This document shows positions 63,717 to 64,000 of a DNA stretch of 64,000 nt, piece by piece. A program made the translations under genes and the position numbers. The stretch covers positions 62,001 through 126,000 of the forward strand of contig NZ_WLYI01000009.1 in assembly GCF_009707515.1 (NCBI RefSeq), given 5' to 3'. Each line of letters starts with the position of its first letter. Positions within the stretch are counted from its first letter, which is position 1. Under the pieces are notes generated by a model, which saw only the letters and a program-made list of their open reading frames with translations, did not search any database and was not told where the DNA came from. The DNA is from Pseudomonas karstica. GTDB lineage: Bacteria > Pseudomonadota > Gammaproteobacteria > Pseudomonadales > Pseudomonadaceae.

Positions 63717-64000
63717 GAAAAGGGTCCTCGTTCAGGCGCTTGGAAACAGCGAGTAACGCGCGTGAGTCTTCGTTTATACAGGCGCACTTTCTTGAGTATC
63801 AGTGCTTATAAGGCCTGGATTGCGCCCTTTAGCGCCGGATTGGCGGCAGCGGGACGCCTATAGTCGTGAGGAGGACCCGGGAAGTCAATTGCATGTGTTA
63901 CCGCATTGTTACGGACTGGGTGTTACCTCTGTTACTGATGCGATTCAGCAGGGGGAGTCATTCAAAAGGGTGTCGAAGGTCACAAATAGATGTGAGAGCC
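63717..64000. other. Intergenic region upstream of panB, to the window edge
   Basis: No gene is recognised in these 284 bases. On the minus strand a TTGACT is followed after 17 bases by GACTATAGG (about 63857-63888), a weak promoter candidate for panBC. In many Pseudomonas folK and pcnB lie next to panB; no coding for folK is visible here. Confidence 0.4.

Overview
The window is a chromosomal segment of a Pseudomonas, most likely of the P. fluorescens group. The evidence is the gene order (smpB-ratAB-bamE-fur-recN-grpE-dnaK-dnaJ-dapB-carAB-greA-ftsH-folP-glmM-tpiA-secG, then fMet tRNA-rimP-nusA-infB-rbfA-truB-rpsO-pnp), an ssrA tag reading ANDETYGEYALAA, a TTG-started carA, and GGGAGC-type REP hairpins. 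About four fifths is core genome. The left end is accessory DNA.

Region 1 (1-8368) is the late end of a lambda-like prophage: the 3' part of a gpJ-like tail tip gene, two small unrecognised tail-linked genes, a tail fibre, then a rearranged lysis area. A GH19 endolysin is broken after about 50 codons and runs into the C-terminal fragment of a second tail fibre. Next, on the opposite strand, comes a two-gene O-acyltransferase cassette (MBOAT plus AlgX/AlgJ-like SGNH protein). An intact SleB-type endolysin and nested Rz/Rz1 spanins follow. The broken and intact endolysins begin with the same 18-bp ribosome-binding/start module, each behind a terminator, which suggests modular recombination.

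Region 2 (8369-11477) is mixed accessory DNA: an SRAP (YedK-type) pseudogene fragment, a perfect 19-bp tandem repeat, a 415-residue unknown protein, and a 204-residue protein with an HExxH motif. It stops at the 3' end of ssrA (tmRNA), a classic integration site.

Region 3 (11478-21520) holds ssrA, a small secreted protein, and a complete lactate-use locus: lldP-lutA-lutB-lutC and a D-lactate dehydrogenase of the FAD/Fe-S type, transcribed leftward, with a divergent GntR regulator LldR and a perfect LldR-type operator between them. smpB, the partner of ssrA, lies just beyond.

Region 4 (21638-43974) is housekeeping: a sodium-dependent transporter, ratA/ratB, bamE, fur, recN (with a LexA box), the grpE-dnaK-dnaJ chaperone genes (two sigma-32 promoters), dapB, carAB (with a leader ORF and a terminator-like hairpin), greA, yhbY, rlmE, ftsH, folP, glmM, tpiA and secG.

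Region 5 (44003-53171) has tRNA-Leu(GAG), initiator tRNA-fMet and the transcription/translation operon rimP-nusA-infB-rbfA-truB-rpsO-pnp. Region 6 (53329-64000) has a BON-domain protein behind a sigma-54 type promoter, a large DUF748 protein, an rRNA-methyltransferase-like protein, acs, pgi, panC and panB. I see no transposase, integrase or CRISPR array. The best candidates for something new are the O-acyltransferase cassette inside the tail-fibre/lysis region and the two unknown cargo genes next to ssrA.
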